Source: Sphingomonas sp. PP-CC-1A-547
GTDB taxonomy: Bacteria > Pseudomonadota > Alphaproteobacteria > Sphingomonadales > Sphingomonadaceae
Direction: 5' to 3'
Length of the DNA: 64,000 nt
Assembly (NCBI RefSeq): GCF_003610375.1
Contig: NZ_RAPZ01000012.1
Span: 484,011 to 548,010, forward strand
The translations under genes and the position numbers were made by a program. This document shows positions 18,394-27,128 of the stretch, in pieces. The notes under the pieces were generated by a model that made no database searches, was not told the origin of the DNA, and saw only the letters and a program-made list of their open reading frames with translations. Positions within the stretch are counted from its first letter, which is position 1; the number at the start of each line of letters is the position of its first letter.

Positions 18394-19777
18394 GACCCGC
18401 ACGCCCGCACTGAGAACGCGTCTGCTGGTCGCGGTGCTCGGGCCGTTGCTGGCGGCGGCGATCCTGATCGGCGTGGTCGGTGCGACGCTGATCGCCGACG
18501 TCGTCCGCCGCACCAACGACCGCGTGCTCGGCGGTGCGCTCGGCGCGATCGCCGAGACGGTGCAGGTCGAACGCGGCGAGGTGACGCTCGACCTGCCGTC
18601 CGCCGCGTTCGGAATGCTGGAGAATACCGAACGCGACAACGTCTATTACCGCGTCGCCGTCGGCCCGGACCTGCTCACCGGCTACGCGGACCTGCCAGCT
18701 CCCGATCCCGCCACGCTCTCGATCGACGTCCCGCGCTATCGCTTCGCGCGCTACCGCGGCCAGCAGATCCGCATCGCCGAAGTCCGCCGCTCGCTCCCCC
18801 GGATCGACAAGCCCGTGATCGTCCAGATCGCCGAGACGCTCGATAACCGCGGCGCGCTCACTCGGCGCCTGATGCTGGCGTTGCTGATCGGCGAATGCGT
18901 TCTCGTCGGTGCCGCGGCGTTGCTCATCCGGCCTGCGTTAGGCTGGAGCCTCCGCCCGCTTGCCCGCCTGCGCGGCGCGGTTGAGGCACGTGACGGACGC
19001 GCCCGGCCCGATTTCTCGCCGCTGGACACAGGTCCGCTCCCGAGCGAACTCCGCCCGCTCGCCGGTGCGTTCGACCGCCTGCTGGCGCAGCTCGACACCG
19101 CCACCGTCGGCGTCCGCCGCTTCACCGCAGATGCCTCGCACCAGATGCGCACGCCGTTGTCGGTGCTGAAGGTCCAGGTCGCGCTCGCCCGCCGTGGCTC
19201 GGGTCCCGAACGCAGCGTCGCGCTCGACGAGATCGCCGACGCGGTGGTGCGTCTCGAACGCCTGGTGACGCAGTTGCTGGCGTTGGCGCGCGCCGAGGAG
19301 GCCGGCGTGTCCGCGCCACTCGAGGCGGTCGACCTGCGCGAAGTGGCGGTGGCGGTCATCACGCGACAGATCAACCGCGCGATCGAAGCCGGCATCGACC
19401 TGACGATCGAGGGTGACCCGGAGGTCAGCCACGTCGTTCCCGGCCACCGCACGCTGATCTTCGAGATCGTGTCGAACCTGATCGACAACGGCATCCGCTA
19501 CAACCGGCGCGGCGGCACGGTGTCGGTCAGGCTCCAGACGACGCCGTCGGAGACGACGATCGCGGTGGTCGACGATGGGCCGGGGATACCGCATGACCAG
19601 CGCGAGATGGCGTTCGACCGGTTCGTCCGGCTCGGCGCGCCTGGGAGTCCGGAGGGAAGCGGCCTCGGCCTGGCGATCGTGCGGTCGGCGGCGACTCGCC
19701 TCAACGCGACCGTGGCGTTCGGCGAGGTGGCCAGTGGCACGAGCGTGATTCTGCGGTTCTTTCACGCGAACGAGTAA
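18383..19777 (+). CDS. tctE: Sensor histidine kinase, TctE-like
   Basis: 464-residue membrane histidine kinase. It has a first membrane helix (LLVAVLGPLLAAAILIGVV), a periplasmic sensor domain of the 2CSK_N type found in TctE (about 40-165), a second helix (LMLALLIGECVLVGAAALLI), HAMP, an H-box DASHQMRTPLSVLKVQVA, an N-box EIVSNLIDNGIRYN and G-boxes VVDDGPGIP and GSGLGLAIV. Its start lies 11 bases inside tctD. TctE kinases sense tricarboxylates, matching the citrate carrier, porin and binding protein across the divergent promoter. Confidence 0.9.
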   Translation: MPAETRTPALRTRLLVAVLGPLLAAAILIGVVGATLIADVVRRTNDRVLGGALGAIAETVQVERGEVTLDLPSAAFGMLENTERDNVYYRVAVGPDLLTGYADLPAPDPATLSIDVPRYRFARYRGQQIRIAEVRRSLPRIDKPVIVQIAETLDNRGALTRRLMLALLIGECVLVGAAALLIRPALGWSLRPLARLRGAVEARDGRARPDFSPLDTGPLPSELRPLAGAFDRLLAQLDTATVGVRRFTADASHQMRTPLSVLKVQVALARRGSGPERSVALDEIADAVVRLERLVTQLLALARAEEAGVSAPLEAVDLREVAVAVITRQINRAIEAGIDLTIEGDPEVSHVVPGHRTLIFEIVSNLIDNGIRYNRRGGTVSVRLQTTPSETTIAVVDDGPGIPHDQREMAFDRFVRLGAPGSPEGSGLGLAIVRSAATRLNATVAFGEVASGTSVILRFFHANE

Positions 19778-19867
19778 CCTGCATCAACGCGGCTCAACAC
19801 GCGGGCAGCGGCGCGTGCCTTTTCGTTAAGGTGTTCGTGTCACTCGGGAAAAAACGACCGAGCGACC

Positions 19868-22285
19868 ATGCTACCCACTCTCTTCAATCTCCATTTCCAG
19901 CACTCCGGCTATCTGGTCGTCGTCGCGATCGGCATCTGCCTGACCGCGAGCTGGTCCGTCTCTCTCCTCACGACCGACATGGCCAATGCGGCGCAGCGCG
20001 AGCCGTTCGGCTGGCGTCACGGCGCGCTGGCACTGGCCGCCGGGCTCGGGGTGTGGGCGACGCACTTCATCGCCATCCTCGCATACCGGCCCGACCTGCT
20101 GCTGCGCTACGACCCGTTGGTGACGACGGTGTCGGCGCTGGTCGGGATCCTGACCGTCGGCGTGCCGATCGTCGCGATTACGCGGTTGCGGTCGCACAAG
20201 GGGCGGATCGTGGCGGCGGGTGCAGCGGGGGCGGGGATCTGGTGCATGCACGCGGTCGGCATCACCGGCATGACCGACTGTATCCACGTCTTTTCGTGGC
20301 CGACCAATGTCGCCGGGCTGATCATGGGGACGCTGCTGCTGTCGTCGTGGCAGATCAACCGCAGATGGTCGCGCTCGCGGCCGATCGGGTGCCTGGTGTT
20401 CGCGCTGTCGATCTGCGTCACGCATTTCCTGTCGCTGTCGGGCGACCTCGTCCTCGGCAGCATCAACGACGTGCCCGGCAGCGTGCTGTCGCCGGGGCTG
20501 GTCGCGGCCTGCATGACCTTCGCAGTGTCGGTCACGTGCCTCGGCAGCCTGCTGACCTTCGCGCGCTTCAAGACGACGCGCGAGGAAGAGGCGCAGACGC
20601 TGAAGTCGGTGATGGAGAGCATGTCCGACGGGCTGGTGTTCATCGACCGCGAAGGCCGCCTGCGTCATTTCAACCGGCGCTTCCTCGACCTGTTCAACAC
20701 GCCGGTCGACGCGATCGGCCCAGGGCTGACGATCGACCAGTTCCTCGACGTCATCGCGACATGCCGCGGCTGGGCGGCGGAAAAGCGTACGCTGGTCGGG
20801 GGCGCGATGAAGCAGTGGGTGCAGCTCGACGACGACTTCGACCGCGAATGCGAGATGGAGGATGGCCGCACCTATCAGATGCAGTGCCGGTCGATCCCGC
20901 GACAGGGCATCGTGCTGACGTTCAACGACGTCAGCGCCGAACGCCGTGCGCTCGGTAACCTCACGCATCTCGCCTATCACGATCCGCTGACCGGACTGCG
21001 CAACCGCCGCGCGCTGCGCGAGGAGAAGGAAGCGCGGATCGGTCTCGGCGAGCCGTTCTCGCTGCTGTTGATCGACCTCGACGATTTCAAGCGGATCAAC
21101 GATGCGTATGGCCATGCGGTCGGCGATACGCTGCTGATCCATGTCGCGGCCGAGCTGACGAGCCTGTTGCCCGACGACAGCTTCGTCGCGCGGATGGGCG
21201 GCGACGAGATCGCGATCATCGCCACGCAACTGGGCGACGCGGCGACCGCGCTGGCCGACACGATCGTCGTCCGGCTCAGCGCGCCGGTGATCATCGACGA
21301 ACGCCGGTTGCTGCCCGGATGCAGCATCGGCATCGCCGGGTTCGCCAACGACCTGACGCCCGACGAACTGATGAAGCGCGCCGACATGGCGCTCTACGAG
21401 GCGAAACGACGCGGGCGCCGGCGTGCGCAACCCTATGTCTCGGGCCTTGCCGAGCGCCTGGTCGAACGGCAGCACATCACCGACGACCTGTACGAGGCGG
21501 TGCAGAACGGCGGCTTCTCGCTCGCGTTCCAGCCGGTGGTGGCGCTGTCGTCGGGCATCACGACGGGATACGAGGCGCTGATCCGCTGGAACCACCCGAC
21601 GCGCGGCTGGATCTCGCCCGATACCTTCATCCCGATCGCCGAGGATTGCGGCCTGATCGAGGAAATCGGGCGGTGGGTGATCATGGAAGCGTGCCGCCAG
21701 CTGGCGGGCTGGTCGTCGCACCTGCATGTCGCGATCAACGTGTCGGCGGGACAGCTGAAGTCGGACGCGCTGCTGCACCACCTGACGCAGGCGATCATGG
21801 TCCACGGTGTCGCGGCGGAGCGGGTCGAGGTCGAGATCACCGAGACCGCGCTGATCGACGATGCCGCGCGCACCGCGGCGATGCTGGCGCGGATCCGCCG
21901 GACCGGGATCAAGGTCGCGCTCGACGACTTTGGCACCGGCCAGTCGTCGCTCGCGCATCTTCGCGATTTCCAGTTCGACCGGATCAAGATCGACCGGAGC
22001 TTCGTGATCGAGGCGGGCTCCGACGCGCGGTGCATGGCGGTGCTGCGCGCGACCGTCGCGATCGGCCAGGAACTCGGCGTCCTGACGCATGCGGAGGGAG
22101 TCGAGACGCGCGAACAGCTCGAATTGCTGCGCTCGATCGGGTGCGACGCGGTGCAGGGCTATCTGGTCGGGCGACCGGTCGTGCCATTCACCGATGCGGT
22201 CGACACACTCGTACCAGCGGCGGTGGGCATGGGTTCGACCCCGATCGGCGGAGAGGCGGCCGCCGTCGCGCGGATCGCCGCCTGA
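19868..22285 (+). CDS. MHYT-PAS-GGDEF-EAL cyclic-di-GMP protein
   Basis: 805 residues. The N-terminal MHYT membrane sensor has about seven helices with the repeated His motif (THFIAILAY, CMHAVGITGM, CVTHFLSLSG), thought to sense O2, CO or NO through a metal. A PAS domain follows (about 245-360), then GGDEF (about 365-525) and EAL (about 535-780). The cyclase signature reads GGDEI, not GGDEF. The EAL signatures GYEALIRWNHP, DDFGTGQSSL, IKIDRSFV and AEGVETREQ look competent. It may therefore act mainly as a c-di-GMP phosphodiesterase whose GGDEF half is weak or regulatory. Confidence 0.92.
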   Translation: MLPTLFNLHFQHSGYLVVVAIGICLTASWSVSLLTTDMANAAQREPFGWRHGALALAAGLGVWATHFIAILAYRPDLLLRYDPLVTTVSALVGILTVGVPIVAITRLRSHKGRIVAAGAAGAGIWCMHAVGITGMTDCIHVFSWPTNVAGLIMGTLLLSSWQINRRWSRSRPIGCLVFALSICVTHFLSLSGDLVLGSINDVPGSVLSPGLVAACMTFAVSVTCLGSLLTFARFKTTREEEAQTLKSVMESMSDGLVFIDREGRLRHFNRRFLDLFNTPVDAIGPGLTIDQFLDVIATCRGWAAEKRTLVGGAMKQWVQLDDDFDRECEMEDGRTYQMQCRSIPRQGIVLTFNDVSAERRALGNLTHLAYHDPLTGLRNRRALREEKEARIGLGEPFSLLLIDLDDFKRINDAYGHAVGDTLLIHVAAELTSLLPDDSFVARMGGDEIAIIATQLGDAATALADTIVVRLSAPVIIDERRLLPGCSIGIAGFANDLTPDELMKRADMALYEAKRRGRRRAQPYVSGLAERLVERQHITDDLYEAVQNGGFSLAFQPVVALSSGITTGYEALIRWNHPTRGWISPDTFIPIAEDCGLIEEIGRWVIMEACRQLAGWSSHLHVAINVSAGQLKSDALLHHLTQAIMVHGVAAERVEVEITETALIDDAARTAAMLARIRRTGIKVALDDFGTGQSSLAHLRDFQFDRIKIDRSFVIEAGSDARCMAVLRATVAIGQELGVLTHAEGVETREQLELLRSIGCDAVQGYLVGRPVVPFTDAVDTLVPAAVGMGSTPIGGEAAAVARIAA

Positions 22286-22423
22286 CGGCGTATCGGTAGA
22301 TGCGCGGCGCGATCGCGTCGCGTTCGCACGTTCTCCCGCCACGCACCCCGGCGGTCGAAATGCCTCGGCACAATGACGGTATGCTATTGTGGACGTGCCA
22401 GACTTTAGGCAGCAAATACCTGC

Positions 22424-23905
22424 TTGGAACAGAGTAAGAACCAGACGTCCTTGCGGGACGAGGATGCCGATCATACGCTGATCCTGGCGGCATTCGGCCG
22501 TTCGCTCGACGCGGCGGATCCTTTCGTGGTCGGGTTCAACGAAGCGATCCTGCCTATGGCGATCAGCGATCCGACGCTTCCCGACAACCCGATCATTCAC
22601 CTGAACGCCGCGTTCGAGCGTCTGACCGGCTATGCCCGCGACGAGGTGGTGGGCCGGAATTGCCGGTTCCTGCAAGGGCCGGAGACGCGTCCCGAGGACG
22701 TGTCGCGGCTGCGGGATGCGATCGGGCGGTCCGAGCGGCTCGAGATCGACCTGCTCAACCACCGCAAGGACGGGACGCCGTTCTGGAACCGCCTGCTGGT
22801 CGCGCCGGTATTCGATCGCAGCCGGCATCTGCGCTATTACGTCGCGTCCCAGCACGACGTGACGCTCGAACGCGAAACGCTCGCGTTGCTGGAGGCCGAG
22901 CAGCGCGAACTCGAGGCGTCCGCCGCGGAGACGCAGGTTCGGCTCGCGGACAGCGCCGCGCGGCTGCAATTCGCGTTGAAGGCAGGGCGGCTGGGCGCGT
23001 GGACCTTCGATCCCGCCAGCCAGCATCTCGATGCGTCGGATGGCTGCAAGATCGTCTTCGGCTATGATCCGGGCGCGGCGTTCGGTTATCCCGAGTTCCT
23101 CGAAACGATCCATCCGGAGGATCGCGCGCGTGTCGTCGAGGCGATCCAGGAGACGATCGCGACGGGATGCGACTATGACATAGAATACCGCATCGTGACG
23201 CCAACGGCCGAGGTTCGCTGGGTCGCGATCCGCGGCGAATTGCTGACGCGCGCGGATGGCACGGCGCTGTCGATGACCGGGTTTTCGACCGACATCACCG
23301 AGCGCAAGCGGACCGAGGAACATCGCGCCCTGCTGGCGGGGGAGTTGACGCACCGGGTCAAGAACACGCTCGCGACGGTAAGCGCGATCGTCAACCAGAC
23401 GTTGCGCGATGCAGCCTCGATGTCCGAGGCGCGCGACACGATCGGTGCGCGGATCGGATCGCTGGCGGTCGCGCACGACCTGTTGCTGCGCGACGAGGTC
23501 GAGGGTGCGACGATCGCGGATATCGTGACCGGGGTGATGGCGCCGTTCGACGATGGCGGCGGTCGCCTGTTCTCGGTCGAGGGGCCGCATGTCCGGCTCG
23601 AGCCGCGCGTGACGCTCGCCTTGTCGATGGCGCTGCACGAGCTGGCGACCAATGCCGCCAAATATGGCGCGCTTCACGTCGCGGGCGGGCATGTCACGAT
23701 TTCATGGAGCGTTGGCATCGGTGAAGGCGGACGAAGGCTGGCCTTCATGTGGGAGGAGACCGGCGGCCCGGTGGTCACCACGCCGACGCGCACCGGCTTC
23801 GGATCGCGGATGATCGAACGCGTGCTCGCGCAGCATATGCGCGGCACCGCCCGGATCGAGTATCGCGACACCGGCGTCGTCTTCACGATCGACGCGCTGC
23901 TCTAG
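22424..23905 (+). CDS. LOV-domain HWE-family histidine kinase (blue-light sensor)
   Basis: 493 residues. An N-terminal LOV domain (about 40-150) contains the photo-adduct motif GRNCRFLQGPET. A short coiled helix (LALLEAEQRELEASAAE) and a second PAS domain (about 178-300) follow. The kinase core is of the HWE type: His in GELTHRVKNTLATVSAIV, ELATNAAKYGAL in the ATP lid region, and a terminal W-x-E segment with GFGSRMIERVL. HWE/LOV kinases control the general stress response in alphaproteobacteria. The start is a TTG at 22424 with no good ribosome site; TTG 22451 or a later codon is possible, but the LOV core would be unaffected. Confidence 0.92.
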   Translation: MEQSKNQTSLRDEDADHTLILAAFGRSLDAADPFVVGFNEAILPMAISDPTLPDNPIIHLNAAFERLTGYARDEVVGRNCRFLQGPETRPEDVSRLRDAIGRSERLEIDLLNHRKDGTPFWNRLLVAPVFDRSRHLRYYVASQHDVTLERETLALLEAEQRELEASAAETQVRLADSAARLQFALKAGRLGAWTFDPASQHLDASDGCKIVFGYDPGAAFGYPEFLETIHPEDRARVVEAIQETIATGCDYDIEYRIVTPTAEVRWVAIRGELLTRADGTALSMTGFSTDITERKRTEEHRALLAGELTHRVKNTLATVSAIVNQTLRDAASMSEARDTIGARIGSLAVAHDLLLRDEVEGATIADIVTGVMAPFDDGGGRLFSVEGPHVRLEPRVTLALSMALHELATNAAKYGALHVAGGHVTISWSVGIGEGGRRLAFMWEETGGPVVTTPTRTGFGSRMIERVLAQHMRGTARIEYRDTGVVFTIDALL

Positions 23906-23919
23906 GCTCGCGGACGTCG

Positions 23920-24270
23920 ATGTCGAAACCGCCCCCGCTGACGACCCCCGACGGACGCTATATCGTGGTGCGCGGACGGCTTTGGCGAACCGCGAACCCC
24001 GGCTTAACGGAAGACGAACGCGTGCGACTGGTTGCGGCGTTGATGGACGGCCGGCGAGGCGTGGCCGCGGCGAAGCGGGAGGGCGATAGCGCAGCGGAGG
24101 TGGCTGCGCGGGCTGCGGTCGATGCGGCGAAGCACGGTCTGGGCGAGCGCGGGCCGGTATGGTGGACCGATGGCGCGCCCGATCTCAACCGGCATATGGC
24201 GCGCACGACGCCCTATGCGGACTGGCTTGCGACAGTGGACAACGGTGAGACTACACCAAAACAAAGTTAA
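23920..24270 (+). CDS. Conserved small protein of unknown function
   Basis: 116 residues beginning SKPPPLTTPDGRYIVVRG and ending with a conserved GERGPVWWTDGAPDLNRHMA segment. I recognise it as a recurring alphaproteobacterial hypothetical but know of no tested function. It is soluble, with an Ala/Arg-rich central helix. It lies 14 bases after the LOV kinase on the same strand, so it is probably co-transcribed. The stop codon lies inside an inverted repeat. Confidence 0.75.
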   Translation: MSKPPPLTTPDGRYIVVRGRLWRTANPGLTEDERVRLVAALMDGRRGVAAAKREGDSAAEVAARAAVDAAKHGLGERGPVWWTDGAPDLNRHMARTTPYADWLATVDNGETTPKQS

Positions 24271-24282
24271 GTGATTTAACTT
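24264..24282. promoter_or_regulatory. AT-rich inverted repeat AAGTTAA-GTGAT-TTAACTT
   Basis: Perfect 7-bp arms around 5 bases, overlapping the stop codon of the upstream gene and lying 72 bases before the response-regulator start. It may be a regulator binding site or a weak terminator; no T tract follows. Confidence 0.4.
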
Positions 24283-24353
24283 AATCTATGTGAAGACTGG
24301 GCCCGACTGGCATCCGGCGCGTTGAGGGACCCTGAGTTTACCGGGAAACCCAA

Positions 24354-24704
24354 ATGTGCCACGTACTTGTGATCGAAGATGACTGGCTGATCGCGGACCA
24401 TATCATCAGCCTGATTCAGCAAGCCGGCGCGACATCCTATGATCAGGCGGATTGCGAGACCGACGCGGTCGTCGCCGCAGGGGCACACATCCCGGACATG
24501 ATCGTTTCCGACGTCCGACTTCGCGAGGGGACCGGGCCGCTGGCGGTACAAAGGATCATCGCTGCGCACGGCAACATACCCGTCATGTTCATCACCGGAA
24601 CGCCCGAAGCCTGCGTGCCGTGCGATCCGCCCGCCGAAGTGCTCGACAAGCCGATCATGGAGGCCGTGGTCCTGGAAACGTTCCGAAGACTCGCCCCGCA
24701 TTGA
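24354..24704 (+). CDS. Single-domain response regulator
   Basis: 116-residue CheY-like receiver with no output domain. It has IEDDWL at the N-terminus, phospho-acceptor Asp in MIVSDVRLREG, Thr in MFITGTPEAC and Lys in VLDKPIMEAV. Stand-alone receivers of this kind often work in HWE-kinase phosphorelays. Being 0.45 kb downstream of the LOV-HWE kinase on the same strand, it is a natural candidate partner; this pairing is inferred. Confidence 0.88.
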   Translation: MCHVLVIEDDWLIADHIISLIQQAGATSYDQADCETDAVVAAGAHIPDMIVSDVRLREGTGPLAVQRIIAAHGNIPVMFITGTPEACVPCDPPAEVLDKPIMEAVVLETFRRLAPH

Positions 24705-24714
24705 TGAGTAGGAA

Positions 24715-24737
24715 GTACGGCGTGGTTAGCGCCGTAC
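24715..24737. terminator. Bidirectional hairpin between convergent genes
   Basis: Perfect 8-bp stem GTACGGCG/CGCCGTAC with a 7-nt loop, in the 45-base gap between the response regulator (+) and the small protein gene (-). There is no T tract on either side, so termination strength is uncertain. Confidence 0.5.
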
Positions 24738-24749
24738 CTCGATCGGCTA

Positions 24750-25055
24750 TCAGCCCTGGATATCGCTCGCGTCGAATTCCTTGAACGCGGCCTTCACCTC
24801 GGCGGCGCGGGTATCGTCCGCGATGTCGACGGAGACGACGATCTTGCCTTCAAGGGCGGCATCGTCGCGTGATTCCGGCGTCGGGTTCTTGCCTTCGGTA
24901 TCCGAACCGGCCTTCTCGTCGCCGACGCTGTTGTCTGCGCCGTCGGTGGTGATGAAGATGTCGGTCCGCTCGATGCCCTGCTCCTGGACCAGGCGCTCGA
25001 CGGTCATCTCGGCTTCGCGGCGGGTATCGAACTTCGCCTTGAGGGTGGTGGACAT
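24750..25055 (-). CDS. Conserved acidic small protein, possible stress protein
   Basis: 101 residues, strongly acidic, no signal peptide or membrane segment. It has two halves: a beta-alpha start (TTLKAKFDTRREAEMTVERL) with DIFITTDGADNSVGD, and an end KIVVSVDIADDTRAAEVKAAF. The fold reads like two halves of a small ferredoxin-like or general-stress-protein domain, but I cannot assign a function. An AGGAG site lies 7 bases before its ATG. Confidence 0.7.
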   Translation of the reverse strand: MSTTLKAKFDTRREAEMTVERLVQEQGIERTDIFITTDGADNSVGDEKAGSDTEGKNPTPESRDDAALEGKIVVSVDIADDTRAAEVKAAFKEFDASDIQG

Positions 25056-25083
25056 TGGTCGCTCCTAGTTGCGGGTCAAAAGG

Positions 25084-25968
25084 TCAGGCGGGACACAGAT
25101 CGGGCGATGCGGCGTGTGCGCGATCGCTGGCGTCGATGTCTGCGAGGTGATCGAGGAAATTGGTCAGTTCGGTGCGGCGGCGCGCCTCGTCGGCGAACTC
25201 GCGGTCGACGCCGAGCGCCCATAGCAGCGAGCGGCGATCGGGATCGTGGTGCAGCGCATCGAGATGGTCCGCGCGGTGCTCGACGTCGCCGGTCGTCTCC
25301 GCGAGCCCGGCTTCGACGATATCCTCGGCTTGGCGACGCAACGCGACCGCGATCTCGCCGAGCGCGAGTTCGGGGTGATATTGCACGCCCCAGAAAATCC
25401 CGCCGTCGTGGCGGATCTCGGCGGCCTGGATCGTCGTGACGGCGTTGCTCGCGAGCAGGGTCGCGTCTGCGGGAAGCGTCTCGACCTCGTCGCCGTGGAT
25501 CGCGGGGGCGTCCCAGCTGGCAGCGCGGCCGGCGAGCAGGGGGTGATCGCGGCCGGCGTCGGTCGGCGTGATGCGGCGGGCGATCCCGGCCTCCATCCGC
25601 TGCGGCATCTTGCGGACTGTCCCACCGGCGGCGGCGACCGCGAGCTGCAGCCCGGCACAGGATCCGAACGACGGCGTGCCCGATGCGAACACCGATCGCA
25701 TGAAGGTCAACTGGCGTTGGACCTCCGGGCTGTCGTCATAGACGTGGAGTGGCGATCCGGTGATGAACACCGCGTCGAACAGGCCCAGCGCGTTGGTCTC
25801 ATAGACCTGCGCATCGTCGTCGGCAGGTGCGACGATCGTGATCTCGGCATCGGGACGGAGTTGACGAAGCGTCGACGCATAGGTTTCGCCCGAGCTTTTG
25901 CCGGCGTGGCGACGACGCGCCTCGCGCTCGTCCGCGGTCTCGCTTTCGGCAACCAGAAAATGCGGCAA
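25084..25968 (-). CDS. Class I glutamine amidotransferase (GuaA-like), stand-alone
   Basis: 294 residues. A type 1 glutamine amidotransferase domain covers about residues 1-220: nucleophile Cys in FGSCAGLQLAVA, and His and Glu in GVQYHPELALGE. A further 70 residues follow (HRADHLDALHHDPDRRSLLW..). It has no synthetase domain, so the acceptor of the ammonia, or a gamma-glutamyl hydrolase role, is unknown. Initiation appears to be at TTG 25968, with a GAGAGG site 7 bases upstream. Confidence 0.85.
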   Translation of the reverse strand: MPHFLVAESETADEREARRRHAGKSSGETYASTLRQLRPDAEITIVAPADDDAQVYETNALGLFDAVFITGSPLHVYDDSPEVQRQLTFMRSVFASGTPSFGSCAGLQLAVAAAGGTVRKMPQRMEAGIARRITPTDAGRDHPLLAGRAASWDAPAIHGDEVETLPADATLLASNAVTTIQAAEIRHDGGIFWGVQYHPELALGEIAVALRRQAEDIVEAGLAETTGDVEHRADHLDALHHDPDRRSLLWALGVDREFADEARRRTELTNFLDHLADIDASDRAHAASPDLCPA

Positions 25969-26051
25969 ACCCGGTCCTCTCCCGTTTCGGTTCGAGCGAC
26001 CTCAACGCGCTGGCACGCGTTTCGTCCGCCGCCACCGCAAAATTTGCGCGC

Positions 26052-27128
26052 TCACATCTCGAGCGCGCGCTCGTACCCGGTGAGTTCGAGATAGCCGCGA
26101 CCGCCGCGGGTGCGGACCGCGCCCTCCCAATAGACCGGCAGGCCGCTGCGGCGGGCGTCGAGCTCCTGCGCGGCGAACATCGGTACCAGGCGCCAGCGCT
26201 GGATGCCGCCCGCGATGCGGACGCTCAGTTCCTGCGAGACGGGGTAGAGCGCGCCGGTCGCCTTGCTCCGCCATGTCGCGAGCGGGTGGAAGGCGACGTC
26301 GCCCGGGCCGAACACCGTCATGCTGCCGTCGGCGCGGCGGAGCGAGCCGCCCGTCCAGACCGTGCCGCCGCCCTTGCGCCGGATGCGGAACGCCATCAGC
26401 GCGGAGCCGTCGTCGAAATTGAGCCCGGTCCAGTCCCAGCCTTGCGCGGCGGGGGCGAGGTAGTTGGACGACCATTCGCGGTCCAGCCACGCCTCGCCGG
26501 TCACTGCGACCGTTCCGCCACCTTTGCGGACCCGGCCGGTCACGCGAAGATGCGGCACCGAGTAATAATAGCTCGCTTCCTCGGGGCGCGGCCCCTTGCG
26601 GCTATAGCCTCCGATTCCCTGCGGCAGGGGAGGCTGGGTCGGCTGGAAGTCGAGCGCGAGGCCGAAGCCGTCCGCGTTTACGCGCGTCGTCCAGCGGCCA
26701 TTGCCTGCACGGCGCAACCGCCAGTCACGGATCGCGACGTCGGCATCGCCCGTACGCGCCTGCGCGAGACCGAAGCCTTCGCGTGCCGCCTGCTCGCCGT
26801 GAAGCAGCTTGCCGGTGGTTGGATCGGACAGCGCGGCGTGCGCGAACAGGACCTGGCGTGCGGCGAACCGGCTCGGGTTGCGCGGATCGACCGGCGGGCG
26901 CGTGCGAAAGAACGTCACCTGGAAACCAAGATCCTTGCCATCCTCGGTCCGCAGCCAGCCGGTGACGTACCACCATTCGGTGCGAAACGCCGGGTGCGCG
27001 CCGTGATCCGCGGGGAAACGCAAGCTGATCCCCGGCCGCACGACCGGATAGGGGGCGGGCGGCGTGGCGGCGGGCGCGGCGACACCGATCGCGGCGATCC
27101 AGCCGAGCAGGGCCCAAGGTCGCAGCAT
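26052..27128 (-). CDS. AttH/CrtC-like lipocalin-domain protein
   Basis: 358 residues with a signal sequence (LRPWALLGWIAAIGVAAPA). The N-terminal half carries AttH/CrtC features: HPAFRTEWWYVTGWL, LGFQVTFFRTRP and FAHAALSDP. The second half includes GEAWLDREWSSNYLAPAAQG and GSALMAFRIRRKGG. These proteins are periplasmic lipocalin-like partners of AttEFG-type ABC exporters. ATG 27128 has a GGAGG site 7 bases upstream and shares its A with the TGA of the permease gene, so the two are translationally coupled. Hydratase activity is not implied; no carotenoid genes are nearby. Confidence 0.85.
   Translation of the reverse strand: MLRPWALLGWIAAIGVAAPAATPPAPYPVVRPGISLRFPADHGAHPAFRTEWWYVTGWLRTEDGKDLGFQVTFFRTRPPVDPRNPSRFAARQVLFAHAALSDPTTGKLLHGEQAAREGFGLAQARTGDADVAIRDWRLRRAGNGRWTTRVNADGFGLALDFQPTQPPLPQGIGGYSRKGPRPEEASYYYSVPHLRVTGRVRKGGGTVAVTGEAWLDREWSSNYLAPAAQGWDWTGLNFDDGSALMAFRIRRKGGGTVWTGGSLRRADGSMTVFGPGDVAFHPLATWRSKATGALYPVSQELSVRIAGGIQRWRLVPMFAAQELDARRSGLPVYWEGAVRTRGGRGYLELTGYERALEM

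Noticed and set aside
22426..22450. Possible EcfG-type promoter (GGAAC ... CGTCC) near the LOV kinase start
   Set aside because: The -35-like GGAAC is present, but the -10 element does not match CGTT at the right spacing, and it overlaps the chosen start codon.
19871..23692. Very long minus-strand open frame (over 1200 codons)
   Set aside because: It is antisense to the MHYT-GGDEF-EAL and LOV-kinase genes. Its composition is Arg/Gln/His-rich with no domains, as expected for a GC-rich shadow frame.
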